The translations under genes and the position numbers were made by a program. Positions 8,001 to 16,128 of a stretch of DNA of 22,744 nt are shown here, piece by piece. The notes below the pieces were generated by a model that was given only the letters and a program-made list of their open reading frames with translations, ran no database searches and was not told where the DNA came from. The stretch is from Opitutia bacterium UBA4506 (GTDB lineage: Bacteria > Verrucomicrobiota > Verrucomicrobiia > Opitutales > Puniceicoccaceae): assembly GCA_002388665.1 (NCBI GenBank), contig DGMY01000048.1:14816-37559 (forward strand), read 5' to 3'. Each line of letters opens with the position of its first letter. The first letter of the stretch is position 1.

Positions 8001-11000
8001 TCGTAATCGATGGCGGTTACCCGGGTTCCGGCGGGAGCGAGAGACAGGGTTTCTCCGGCCGTGGCTTTCCACTCGATGCGGGTCTCTCCGGACAGGCGGT
8101 TCGCATTTAACGTCAGGTCGTGGGTAATGCTCTCGGCATGGGCGGCCGAAAGGTCGGTTGGGTCGGCGATTCCCAGCGCCAGCACCGCGAGGAGGACGGA
8201 CGCCTTCCCGCCGCCGGCCCATCGGAAACGCCGGGCGAACAGAACCTGGGCGGCGACCGCGGCGACTCCGACCCAGAGGAGTGGCCAGCCAGCGGGGAAT
8301 GAAGTGGCGGAGGCGAAAAAGATCAGGGCCAGCCCGGCGGAGGAGAGGGCGAGGGCCGCAGGACGGTTGCTACGGAGCGCAAAGGCTCCGGCGAGGAGGA
8401 CGAGACCTGCGCCGAGCCATGGAATATTGGGGTGAAATCCTCGCGAGCCGTCCGGTGCAGTTAGCACCACTGTGGCGTGGATCGACTCGGCAGCGGGGAG
8501 AACCTTTCCGGTGAATTCAAGTTGTTCGGGGAGAGGAGTTGGATGCCCCTGGACTAGATTCGTCTCGAGGGAGAGGACTGCGCCGAGGAATGCAATGAGT
8601 GCACAGGCGCAAATGGCGATGCCGAGGAGGAAGCGTTTCCACCAGAGGGGCATCCGGATCGCTAGACGAACCAGGAGAACCATCCCTATGACGCCGATCC
8701 CGAAGAGGAGGAGACCGAGGGCGAAAGCGAAGCCTTGCAGGGGAGGAGGATGTGGCAGGTTGATCGGGGCGAGGAGGCCATCGCGGAAGGCGGGCACTAC
8801 GGATCCATCGGCGCGGACCGTCCAGGTGAAATCCTGCACGGGCGCGGGGAAGACGGGAAGGGAGAGGAGCATTTTCGAGGATGGATCGCCGGGGTTGGCG
8901 GTGGTCAGGGAGACCCGGAGGGTTCCGTCGGGCCCGGTCGTGGCGGGGAGGGGAATCAAGGTGCGGCTGCCGTCCGTCACCGGAGTGACGGCCTGGCCGG
9001 CTACGCGGGTTTCCCAGATGCGGGCTCCTTCCGGGGCTTCGAGGGCGAGGTAGGGTCTTTGAATGCTACGCAGGGTCAGGTCCATCTCGGTGATGAGTTC
9101 GCCGGAGGGATTGATTCGGGTCTGGGCATGAAGGTTTTCGATGTTCTGCTGGATCGATTCGACACCGGGGAGGGAGCGGAGTGCCACCGCGAGCTCCGGA
9201 TTCTCGTTCTCGTAGCGGAAGGCGGCGATCAGGGGAGAAGAGTAGAGGAGCCGCCATTCTTCGGGGAGATCCCGCGCTTCGATTCGAGTGAGAGTCTCGG
9301 ATTTCTCCTGCCGCGCGATCTCGAAGGGGAAGTGGGAGACGAAGGCGAGGAATCCCTGCTCGTCGGCCTTGAGCAGCGGTGTGGGCCCGGTCGTCGGGAA
9401 GAGGGTGTCGCGAGCGATCGGGGATTCGTAGGTGGCGAGGATGGTGAATGCCCCGGAGAGTGGAGACTGGAATCGCAGCGTTGCCGTGCGGTCTTTGAGG
9501 CTCCAGCTGCGGAGACCTTCCCCCTGAAAATCCGGGTTGTCGTAGCCGCTGGGCAGCTCGAATTGCAGTTCGGTCAACGGGGCACCGGTCACCGCGAAGT
9601 TGAAAATGGCGCTGCCATAGAGAGTTTCCTCGGCGAGGGTCAGGAGGCGGAAGGTATCGAGGCGGATGGACTGCTCGACCGCCGCGAGGGAGGCGGACAG
9701 GACCCAATCGTCTTGCTGCATGCGCCAGGCGAAGGAGGCGCGGTCTTGAAAGCGGGGAAGGAAAGCGGAAGCGATCTCGGTGAGGTTCTCGGTTTGATCG
9801 ACCTGGATGCGGATACCCTCCACGGTGCCGAGCCCGACGAATCCCCGCACGAGATTGGCACCCGGGATGGTTACGGGGTGGACGGAGAGTGGACGCGGTT
9901 CGAAAGAGCCGGGGCGTTCCATCTCGATCCCAAAGGCAGTGCGCCCTTTGACCTCGCCGTTCAAGTAGATCTGGATGAGATTCTTCCCGTCTTCCTCGAC
10001 GAGCTGGTAGTCCTTTACGTCTCCGCCGGAAACGGAGAGAACCATGAAATTCGCGGGGATCTCGACGGGAATCGTGGAAACGGCAGCTTCGCGGATCTCT
10101 ACATCGAAATCCGCGGAGAGGTGGATTCCGGAAAAGTCGGTTTCGTAGAGAATGACGACGGATTGGAAGAGCTCCGGAGTGACCGGTTCGGCCCGGAGGG
10201 AAAGGCTGTAGTCGGCGGAACCGTGGCGGAAGGCGATCGCGGGCCGGTTGCCGGTCGATTCGCTGAAATCGAAACGGGACGAGGGGAAGAGGTTGGGTGC
10301 AACCTGGAGGAGGCCGTTGGTTCCGGCGATGTCGATCTTGGTCTCGGCGTCGAAGTCGACTCGAACGAAACCGCTGAATCGCTGGGCTCCTTCGGGGGAA
10401 AGGCGGGTCGGCTCTACCTCGACTGGAAAGGTGCTGAGGATCTCCATCATCTTTACACGGAGGAGAAACTGTCCGCTTTGGGGCTCGGAGAACTGGACGA
10501 ATATCTCGCGGGCACCGTCTTCGGTTTTGCGAATCGACCAGTCGCGAATGGAGGGGCCGGTCAGGTCGAGGATGTCGGCGGGACCGTCTACCTTGAGCCG
10601 GACCTCCTGCATGGCACCCTGGGTCAGGGAGTAGGCGAATCGGGTCTCCTGTTCGAGCGCGCCCTTGGCGACGGTGATCGTGGTCGCGCCGTCGACGGTG
10701 AAGAACTTCTTCGCACTACGGTTGCCGGCCCCACGGGTCCAGCTCATCCGCACCGTGCCTTCGCGTTCGAGCGGAAAGTTCTCGGTGGATTCCGATTCCG
10801 CGACGAGGCGGGTCACGCCGGAGACCGTCAACACCAGTGGCTCATCGAAACCGTTGACGGCTTCGAAATGACGAACTGTACCCTCTGCAGGGGTAAAGGA
10901 AAGGGATCCGCCGTCGACGCTTTTCTGAACCTTGACCGTGAACGGAATCTGAACCGCATAGCTTCCGGCACGGGAAAACTGGAGACTGACCTTCCCAGGC

Positions 11001-11818
11001 GATGCCTGAATCGTGTAGTCGTCCGCATCCGGGGTTTCGGTGAGGGCGATGGCACCGCGCAGAAGTGGCAGTTCGATTTTATCGTCGGAATGAACAGTGA
11101 TCGTCCCGCTCCAAAGATGACGTGGTCCAGATGGGGAAAATTCTGTGCGGAGGCTGTAGTCCTCGATGGTGAAAGGGTTGATGGGGACCTGTCGGGCCGC
11201 GGCCGCGAGCTCGTAAGGGAAACCCTCGATGGCGAACGAGGTGCGGTGAGCAGCCGATTTCTCCAAGGCGCGAACGTTTTTGCCAGCTTGAAATTGAAGC
11301 CCGATCCCGGGTGCGGTGACGAACTCGACCGAAGCTCTCGCGAGCCCTTCGAGGGGGGGAGTGATCTGGAGATAGTCCGCTGAGCTCCAGGGAAGGGTCT
11401 GCTCGTGGGAGGTGAGAATCTCGATGGTTCTTCCGACGGGAGTCTGGGAGGGTGAAAAGGCGAGGGCGAGGGTGGCGCTATCTCCTTGTTCCTGGAGACC
11501 CCAGCCGCGCAAGTCCGCCCCGCGCACCTCCCGTATGGATCCGGCGTTCTTCAGTTGGAGGTAGACGAGGGTCAGTGGAGTCGCGATGGGCTCCAGGGTC
11601 ACCTTCCAGTTGCCGTTGGTCTTTTGCGGGCCGACGGTGATGGTCCCGTGGATACGTGTTGCGATCTTTCCGCTGTGGGGCGTCTCGGCGGGGTCGAATT
11701 CTCCGTGAATGACGAAGCTTCCCGCCCGGCCTTCGGGCTGCGGGGCCGATGATTTGCTCTCGGCAGAGTGAGCCAGATAGGAAAGGAGGAAGAGCGGGAG
11801 GAGGAGGGCTATTTTCAT
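5078..11818 (-). CDS. Giant exported, membrane-anchored beta-rich protein (2246 residues, unknown function)
   Basis: I do not recognise a named family. The N-terminus is a clear signal peptide (MKIALLLPLFLLSYLAHSAE), and residues ~25-1020 are a beta-rich exported region. Residues ~1026-1195 hold about five membrane helices. A segment at ~1205-1229 ending LSAAHAES looks like a second signal peptide, and a second exported region follows. A TPR-like helical pair lies near 2060-2110 (ELYGLGNSLLQQGKTQDANR). One last helix at ~2221-2241 ends in RKKE. A motif with a central aromatic residue recurs (W106, W427, Y604, W772, W1613), and a second motif ending in LIPL occurs at W935 and W1949. The ATG overlaps the upstream stop in ATGA. 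A scaffold or envelope-sensor role is inference from the operon. Confidence 0.85.
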   Translation of the reverse strand: MKIALLLPLFLLSYLAHSAESKSSAPQPEGRAGSFVIHGEFDPAETPHSGKIATRIHGTITVGPQKTNGNWKVTLEPIATPLTLVYLQLKNAGSIREVRGADLRGWGLQEQGDSATLALAFSPSQTPVGRTIEILTSHEQTLPWSSADYLQITPPLEGLARASVEFVTAPGIGLQFQAGKNVRALEKSAAHRTSFAIEGFPYELAAAARQVPINPFTIEDYSLRTEFSPSGPRHLWSGTITVHSDDKIELPLLRGAIALTETPDADDYTIQASPGKVSLQFSRAGSYAVQIPFTVKVQKSVDGGSLSFTPAEGTVRHFEAVNGFDEPLVLTVSGVTRLVAESESTENFPLEREGTVRMSWTRGAGNRSAKKFFTVDGATTITVAKGALEQETRFAYSLTQGAMQEVRLKVDGPADILDLTGPSIRDWSIRKTEDGAREIFVQFSEPQSGQFLLRVKMMEILSTFPVEVEPTRLSPEGAQRFSGFVRVDFDAETKIDIAGTNGLLQVAPNLFPSSRFDFSESTGNRPAIAFRHGSADYSLSLRAEPVTPELFQSVVILYETDFSGIHLSADFDVEIREAAVSTIPVEIPANFMVLSVSGGDVKDYQLVEEDGKNLIQIYLNGEVKGRTAFGIEMERPGSFEPRPLSVHPVTIPGANLVRGFVGLGTVEGIRIQVDQTENLTEIASAFLPRFQDRASFAWRMQQDDWVLSASLAAVEQSIRLDTFRLLTLAEETLYGSAIFNFAVTGAPLTELQFELPSGYDNPDFQGEGLRSWSLKDRTATLRFQSPLSGAFTILATYESPIARDTLFPTTGPTPLLKADEQGFLAFVSHFPFEIARQEKSETLTRIEARDLPEEWRLLYSSPLIAAFRYENENPELAVALRSLPGVESIQQNIENLHAQTRINPSGELITEMDLTLRSIQRPYLALEAPEGARIWETRVAGQAVTPVTDGSRTLIPLPATTGPDGTLRVSLTTANPGDPSSKMLLSLPVFPAPVQDFTWTVRADGSVVPAFRDGLLAPINLPHPPPLQGFAFALGLLLFGIGVIGMVLLVRLAIRMPLWWKRFLLGIAICACALIAFLGAVLSLETNLVQGHPTPLPEQLEFTGKVLPAAESIHATVVLTAPDGSRGFHPNIPWLGAGLVLLAGAFALRSNRPAALALSSAGLALIFFASATSFPAGWPLLWVGVAAVAAQVLFARRFRWAGGGKASVLLAVLALGIADPTDLSAAHAESITHDLTLNANRLSGETRIEWKATAGETLSLAPAGTRVTAIDYDADAIELVRTAEGSLLARAKSDGTHPIRMEALWESQAEGNSRTVTLAVGPALIQKATLSGKGLGRLTLQSKEAVDIRESHDGQRLELTFRVGTLPDLSWSPAKRDPAKEPLRFFSESKHVYVPISGVVIGEHRFHLSFAQGQSSAFSIDVPESQIVTHVEANRNHTWRFNPETGSLQVLASEPVSTPFTIRVVTEMVKSNLPYETTLEIPRIADVESSLGSVLLATPSEVEVTGVTPKAMSPGGNDSSIDPALVQMVGETLSVRERFRFGQDEPALAFTARGVEPEIHIEARQNLSLGEDRTLLSFQGTATVEKAGLFSMRFAVPAPFDVENISATNLAYWTKDTTDEGLEIILHFQQKVLGSLQLALTFSGPGADRLEDGPLPAIRFARVARESGLYQISPELGLKVTVDPQSAALQLDPQSQGIRKPGGHLIRLLAKNWEASYSIEKLSPWIETQSLARVTVDSSRVEHRIVFALDIENAGVKELLLTVPEGHSSLVVEHPHLSHFRQESPDDPSTWKIVFDRRIIGTSSLTVHYFTEAVPQNEDWPLNLPYLQNSDRYTAYASVFTNPRLDLTPDPSAENNRALWSNIPDRLRGRTQAPASGLVFRLTEPGQPIHFAVRNLGESESLLKARVLAVNARTILAETGIALTETVVRLQTQNQRYLPIRLQEETTLWSAFVNGQNVRLWEDGEEILIPLAKSSVSGAETEVRLITATHDRPLSRTSTETQNLSLPDLGLPLENIEWLVHAPQEWRVPAETLETTLNLAGIVTRPHDGKGVGSSLAIADNNIDSARELYGLGNSLLQQGKTQDANRAFESAYNLSLNDASFNADALVQWNEVRKQQALSGLNQRRSKVANVSGNINAMAQMESQSGAIPVQSAQSAEGLAAVVQQLIEQQNAALPSPAQFDLSVPAATHFIRLQRVVAVDPWAELNVRFQTEPTRQSASESSWWIAVVAFLLLGALGCGFSRKKE

Positions 11819-14703
11819 GGGAGGAAATTTGCGTTGCGGATCATATTGGCCAGAGTCTCGATCTCGGCCGGGTCGTTGAAAAAGGACTGGGCCTGTTGGG
11901 TCCAGGAGAGGAGTTGCGCCCGGTCGACCGCAGTAAACCGATTGGCGTCCTGGAGCTTATCCGCGAAGATGGCGGCGGCCGTGCTCAATTGGAGTCGAGC
12001 GGAGGCGGAATCGATCTCCGGCCAGACCGGTGGATTGGGGATGATCCAAGACCGCTCTTCGACGGAGATGCGTTCGGTTTGATTGTTGTTTGCTGTGGGC
12101 CGATGGTCGCGAGGAGAGAACGAAACGATGCTGTCGGTCACATCCCAGTGGTAGCCGGTTTGTTGAGACATGATGTCGAGGATCCGGATTGCGGGAAGGT
12201 TTCGAACTGAAAAGTTCACCTGACGATCTGTCTTTCCTTCTCTGACCACAATGCCAACGCCTGACGATCTGTCGGGGTTGTTTTCCGAAATCAGGCCCGT
12301 GAGAGCTTGGGCGGCTGTCGGCAGACTCGTGTTGGAAAAAGTGACACGGGGAATGACGACCGATTCGAGTTTTTGCAGAATGCGTTCCGCCTCCGCACTG
12401 GGCGGGGAAGGAGGCTCCTCCATCTTGAATCGTACACGGGCGGTTCCCAGAGGGCCGGTTCCGTTTGGCTTCAGCTCGACCAGGTAGAGTGCGTTGCCGG
12501 TTTCTTCGGCGGCCATCTCGGCAGCATCTACAGCATCGTTGCGGAAGTCTTCCTTTTTCAGAAGGTGGGTATCGTAGCCGACGAGGCGGAAGCGCTGTAC
12601 GCGGTCCGGATTCCACTCGACCTGGACTTTGACATCCCGGGCTACCGATTGGAGGGAGCTCGAGAGGGCCTGGGCGAAGAGGGGGCCGGCATCGTCCGGA
12701 GAGTTGAGGAAGGCGTATTGGCCGTCGCCGTTGCGGGCGAGTTCAGAGAGGAGGGGGTCGTTGAGGTTTTCCCAGCCGATCCCGAACCCATCGAAGGCGA
12801 TCCCCTGATTCCGGTACTTTTCGATCATTTCGACCAGCTGGTCTGCCTCCGTTTGGCCGAGGTTGGCAATGCCGTCGGAGAGGAGGATGACCCGATTCTC
12901 GCAGTCGGGTTGGAAGAACCGCGAAGCCACTTCGTAGGCGGTTGCCAGCCCGTTCTCCAGATTGGTTCCCCCTTCGGGCGCTGAATTCAGGGCCGCTTGG
13001 ATCTGGACTGAGTTCGTGGGGGAAGACTGGAGGAGCTCGACACGGGAGTCAGTGGCGAAAGTGACGATATTGATGCGGTCCTGGGGCCGGAGGCCGTCTG
13101 TGAGCTTTTCAAACGCGGCCTCAATCGTGCGCTTGCGGTCGGATCGCTGCATCGATCCGGAGTTGTCGATGGCGAAGGTAATCTGCGCGGGTTTTCCGGC
13201 GCTACTTTGGGCAGCGGTCTTCACGGCGAGCCGCACCACTTTGAGATTATGGCTGGCGGGAAGGGTTGCGGACTCGACCTCAAAGCGAACGGGTTCGCCG
13301 GCGGAGGGGGCCGGATCCCGGTAGTCGAAGGCGTTGTAGAATTCTTCCTGCCGGATGGAGCGCGGATCGGGGGTGATTCCCTGTTCGAGTTGGCGGGCGG
13401 CGAGCTGGAAGGAGACGTCGGTTACGTTGAGAGAGAAAGCGGAGAAATTGTCCTCCACGGTTTCGGTGAAGGTGGCCGCAGGGGGAGGATCGGCCGGCTC
13501 CGGAACGGGCATGGGTTGTGCCGCGACTTCACGTTTCTTCAATTTTGCCGCGTTGCTAGCGGAGGCATTTTCTACGCTATCCGTTTCGTCCGCGAACAAC
13601 TGGCCCAGCGCTAGGGCACCCTCAATACGGTCCACTTTGGTCGTTTCCCTGGCGGATTGCAGTTGGCTACTAGCGGGTTGTAGCGAGGTCCGCGTTGCTG
13701 CGAAAGGATCGTCCATGGGGGCGTTCAGTTTTTCGCCTCCTCGGAAAAGGTAGCCTCCGATGATTGCGGGGCTGGAGTCGTTGAGATCCCGAGTGTCATT
13801 GCCCGCTCTGTCGAATTCGGCTGACAACGATTCAGCTGGTAATGGTTCCGATACGGATAGAGAGGAATTCCGGGAACGGGAAACCGGGGCACGGGCATCG
13901 CTCCGGGTGTTTCTCCGTGTAATCTCTCCGTTCATGTTTCCGAAATCCTCATAGTCGGTCGTGACGGGAGGAGGGGGAGGGGCCTGGGGTGCTGCAGTCG
14001 CCCCGCTATACTCGCTTCTGGTTGCCGCGGTGGTCACCCAGCCAACGGCATCTGGAGTTCTGGTGCTCGCGCGTTCTTCGGGTTCTGGGGTGGGGTTGAG
14101 ATTCGTATCGCTCGCGCTCCGATCCTTTATCCCGAAGGTGGGCTCTTCTTCCAGGACGCTGGACGAATCTACAATCACCGCTGAGACGTTGGAAGGTTTT
14201 TGGGAAGGACTGGGCCGGGGGCGCATGAAGGAGGAGCCGGAAGATTGTCGATTCCCCGACGGCGCAGTGTCTAAGTCTACGGTTGTGCCGAATTCTTTGA
14301 ATTCGATTGGAGGTGACTGTGCCTCAAAGGAGGGCATGGTAACAACGCCCGTACCGAGTTCCCGGTCACTGGATTCCAGGGGTTGGCTCTCTCGGGCTCG
14401 ATCGAGGGCGGGAAAGAGGAGGAAGAGGATGATGAGTCCGGCGGCGATCCCGCTCCCAACCGAGGACATCCCGCGGAGGGAACGCAACCAGATCGGGACC
14501 GGGCTCGATCGGGGTGTCTCGGTCTCATAGGGCACGCCATGGACCTCGGAGAGAAGGCGGGCGGTTTCGGCCAGCTTCTTGCGTCGTTCGAGAAGCGTCG
14601 GATCCTGGGCAAGGGCTTCGCGGAGCTCTTTCTCCTCCTGTCGGGTGGTTTCTCCGAGAATGGAACGAAGGATGAGATCGTCGATGGGTTCCGGATCGTT
14701 CAT
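11815..14703 (-). CDS. Anti-sigma-like / von Willebrand A (YfbK-type) / STN-like fusion membrane protein
   Basis: This 962-residue protein is a chain of modules. Residues 1-65 resemble a zinc-less anti-sigma or FecR-like head (ILGETTRQEEKELREALAQ). One membrane helix lies at ~84-100. A long Ser/Pro-rich linker runs to ~415, and a vWF_A N-terminal block at ~418-466 ends IRQEEFYNAFDY. A VWA domain at ~505-680 has a complete MIDAS: D513-x-S515-x-S517, T580 and D610. A DUF3520-like part follows at ~687-760, then an STN-like region at ~773-866. The VWA faces outward if the head is cytoplasmic. By neighbourhood the head should bind the sigma factor encoded upstream. Both ends overlap neighbours in ATGA. 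The missing HxxxCxxC zinc motif makes the anti-sigma call moderate. Confidence 0.85.
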   Translation of the reverse strand: MNDPEPIDDLILRSILGETTRQEEKELREALAQDPTLLERRKKLAETARLLSEVHGVPYETETPRSSPVPIWLRSLRGMSSVGSGIAAGLIILFLLFPALDRARESQPLESSDRELGTGVVTMPSFEAQSPPIEFKEFGTTVDLDTAPSGNRQSSGSSFMRPRPSPSQKPSNVSAVIVDSSSVLEEEPTFGIKDRSASDTNLNPTPEPEERASTRTPDAVGWVTTAATRSEYSGATAAPQAPPPPPVTTDYEDFGNMNGEITRRNTRSDARAPVSRSRNSSLSVSEPLPAESLSAEFDRAGNDTRDLNDSSPAIIGGYLFRGGEKLNAPMDDPFAATRTSLQPASSQLQSARETTKVDRIEGALALGQLFADETDSVENASASNAAKLKKREVAAQPMPVPEPADPPPAATFTETVEDNFSAFSLNVTDVSFQLAARQLEQGITPDPRSIRQEEFYNAFDYRDPAPSAGEPVRFEVESATLPASHNLKVVRLAVKTAAQSSAGKPAQITFAIDNSGSMQRSDRKRTIEAAFEKLTDGLRPQDRINIVTFATDSRVELLQSSPTNSVQIQAALNSAPEGGTNLENGLATAYEVASRFFQPDCENRVILLSDGIANLGQTEADQLVEMIEKYRNQGIAFDGFGIGWENLNDPLLSELARNGDGQYAFLNSPDDAGPLFAQALSSSLQSVARDVKVQVEWNPDRVQRFRLVGYDTHLLKKEDFRNDAVDAAEMAAEETGNALYLVELKPNGTGPLGTARVRFKMEEPPSPPSAEAERILQKLESVVIPRVTFSNTSLPTAAQALTGLISENNPDRSSGVGIVVREGKTDRQVNFSVRNLPAIRILDIMSQQTGYHWDVTDSIVSFSPRDHRPTANNNQTERISVEERSWIIPNPPVWPEIDSASARLQLSTAAAIFADKLQDANRFTAVDRAQLLSWTQQAQSFFNDPAEIETLANMIRNANFLP

Positions 14704-15230
14704 TGGGAGCCTCCTTCTTTCTGGGCCTCGGTATGGAGTTGCTGGAGGGTGCGGCAGAGGATGAAGCCCACATTGGAGACTGAGAGTTTCATGCGCTTGC
14801 CCATTTCTTTGTAGGACGCACCTTCCTCGAATTTGAGCCGGAGAAGTTCTCGCTCCCGGTCGCCGAGACCGGCGAGGAGGGACTCAAGGCGTTCCAATCG
14901 TTCCAGATGTTCCAGCCGTTGGTCGGGTCGAGTCGTGGGGTCGTCGTTGTCCACCCGAACGGCTTCGTCGAACGGGACGGTGTGGCGATCCCGCCGAATT
15001 TCGTTGAGCGCCAAATTGCGGGCCGTGCGGTGAAGCCAGGCGAGGGGATGCCGGACGGGATTTTTCTCCCTTTCAAGCCGGATCGCGGACTCCTGAACCA
15101 CATCCTCGGCGCCGGCGTTGTCGAGGTATTGGCAAACATAGCGATGAAGGCGCGGACGCCAGTCCTCAGGAAGAGCGGGAGAGCTCTTCGGAACCTGCGG
15201 TTTTTCTTCAACATCGGCGGAGGAGTTCAT
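14700..15230 (-). CDS. ECF RNA polymerase sigma factor (sigma-70 family)
   Basis: This 176-residue protein has the two-domain plan of extracytoplasmic-function sigma factors. Region 2 is at ~26-83, with NAGAEDVVQESAIRLE and HPLAWLHRTARNLALNEIRR. Region 4 is at ~114-172, with LGDRERELLRLKFEEGASYK followed by a recognition helix near SVSNVGFILCRTLQQL. Length is normal for the family. The ATG at 15230 gives a good N-terminus, with no strong Shine-Dalgarno. The stop overlaps the next start as ATGA, so this gene leads a three-gene operon. Such sigma factors usually activate their own operon and are held by the co-encoded anti-sigma protein; here that would be the vWA fusion. Confidence 0.9.
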   Translation of the reverse strand: MNSSADVEEKPQVPKSSPALPEDWRPRLHRYVCQYLDNAGAEDVVQESAIRLEREKNPVRHPLAWLHRTARNLALNEIRRDRHTVPFDEAVRVDNDDPTTRPDQRLEHLERLERLESLLAGLGDRERELLRLKFEEGASYKEMGKRMKLSVSNVGFILCRTLQQLHTEAQKEGGSQ

Positions 15231-15300
15231 GCGGATTCCCGATCGATTTCTCGACCGAAGTTCGGATAGGGCTCGGGGATCATGCTCACAATAATTGGGT

Positions 15301-15315
15301 CTTACGCTGCGTGAG
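15301..15315. promoter_or_regulatory. Near-palindrome upstream of the sigma operon
   Basis: CTTACGCTGCGTGAG is a 7-1-7 inverted repeat with one mismatch, 71-85 bp before the sigma factor ATG. An AT-rich tract lies just further upstream (15332-15352). This could be an operator for a dimeric regulator. No ECF-type GGAAC/GTC promoter pair was clear. Short palindromes also arise by chance, so confidence is low. Confidence 0.25.
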
Positions 15316-15430
15316 ACACACGAACCTCCCTTTTATTAGAAAAAAATTTAAACTCGAGACGAAACTGCGGGATTCGGAGCGCCCCGAGCCCAGTTCGAAG
15401 GCCAGGGAGTTTCCAGGAGATGGGGATATT

Positions 15431-15727
15431 CGTAGCGTGCAGCGTTAGCAAACGTGCGTTGGAACGGTTCGCATGAATCGTCACGCTCCCGTAGCGTGCA
15501 GCTTTAGCAAACGTGCGTTGGAACGGTTCGTATGAAGCGTCGCGCTCCCGTGGCGTGCAGCTTCAGCAAACGTGCGTTGGAACGGTTCGCCTGAATCGTC
15601 ACGCTCCCGTGGCGTGCAGCTTCAGCAAACGTGCGCATGGAACGGTTCGCCTGAATCGTCACGCTCCCGTAGCGTGCAGCTTCAGCAAACGTGCGTTGGA
15701 ACGGTTCGTATGCTGTAGCGCGATGCT
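15431..15727. repeat. Tandem array E, five copies of a 59/60-bp form of family II
   Basis: Copies begin at 15431, 15490, 15549, 15608 and 15668, with periods 59, 59, 59 and 60. The core is GTAGCGTGCAGCTTTAGCAA, the reverse complement of one half-motif in the 80-bp array at 1331. The last copy runs into the other half-motif (GTAGCGCGATGCTTCAGC), so only the final unit keeps the complete pair. The array lies upstream of the sigma operon. Bases 15316-15430 hold only an AT-rich tract. Confidence 0.9.
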
Positions 15728-15800
15728 TCAGCTAGCGTTGCGTATGATCGGCCGCGCCGGAAAGGAAATTCGCTGTATGAAGAGATCGGAGATCGGGAGA
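15728..15800. repeat. Shared tail following array E
   Basis: After the GCTAGCGTTGCGTA end of the last half-motif, about 60 bp match 19541-19600 with scattered differences. Shared landmarks are CGGAAAGGAA, a TATGAAGA core, and ATCG. The tail therefore moves or persists together with the family II unit. Bases 15801-15864 between the tail and array B hold nothing recognisable. Confidence 0.6.
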
Positions 15801-15864
15801 TGGGATGCGGGATCGTTTCCAGAGTGTCTTCGATTGATCGTGTGTGGCGCATCGTGCTTGAAAG

Positions 15865-16058
15865 AATAAACGGGTAGGAAAACCCGTTCTCCTTTATTCG
15901 AGTGGTTGGTAGAAAGGAGAACGGACTTTCCAGTCCGTTTTACGTCGTGTGCGGGGTGCTGTGCTGGGGATAAACGGGTAGGAAAACCCGTTCTCCTTTA
16001 CGCTTAGTTGGTGAAAAGGAGAACGGACTTTCCAGTCCGTTTCACCTCATGTGCGGAA
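15865..16058. repeat. Hairpin-repeat array B (two copies of family I)
   Basis: The TAAACGGG landmarks fall at 15867 and 15971, a period of 104 bp. The three stems described for array A are present, with loop differences. It lies downstream of the sulfatase gene, which ends at 16129 on the minus strand, and has the same orientation as the nine-copy array upstream of that gene. Confidence 0.9.
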
Positions 16059-16125
16059 CGTCGCCCATCCCCAACAAGCGCCAAATAAGCGCCTTCCGGC
16101 TACGCCGGATCTGATTCCCCGCCAA
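16059..16125. repeat. Array B terminal hairpin cap
   Basis: The cap contains AAGCGCCAAATAAGCGCC, a short direct repeat, then the perfect stem TCCGGC/GCCGGA with a TAC loop (16095-16109). It sits immediately after the sulfatase stop codon on the minus strand and could serve as its transcript-end hairpin, although there is no T-run. Arrays A and C end the same way. Confidence 0.6.
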
Positions 16126-16128
16126 ACC

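Noticed and set aside
8735..11383. An 882-codon plus-strand open frame
   Set aside because: It lies entirely antisense to the giant exported protein gene. Its translation is dominated by Gly, Glu, Asp and Arg without domain structure, as expected for a high-GC shadow frame.
15513..15869. Small open frames across the family II repeats
   Set aside because: They encode repeated peptides such as CSFSKRA that simply reflect the 59-bp period, with no start signals.
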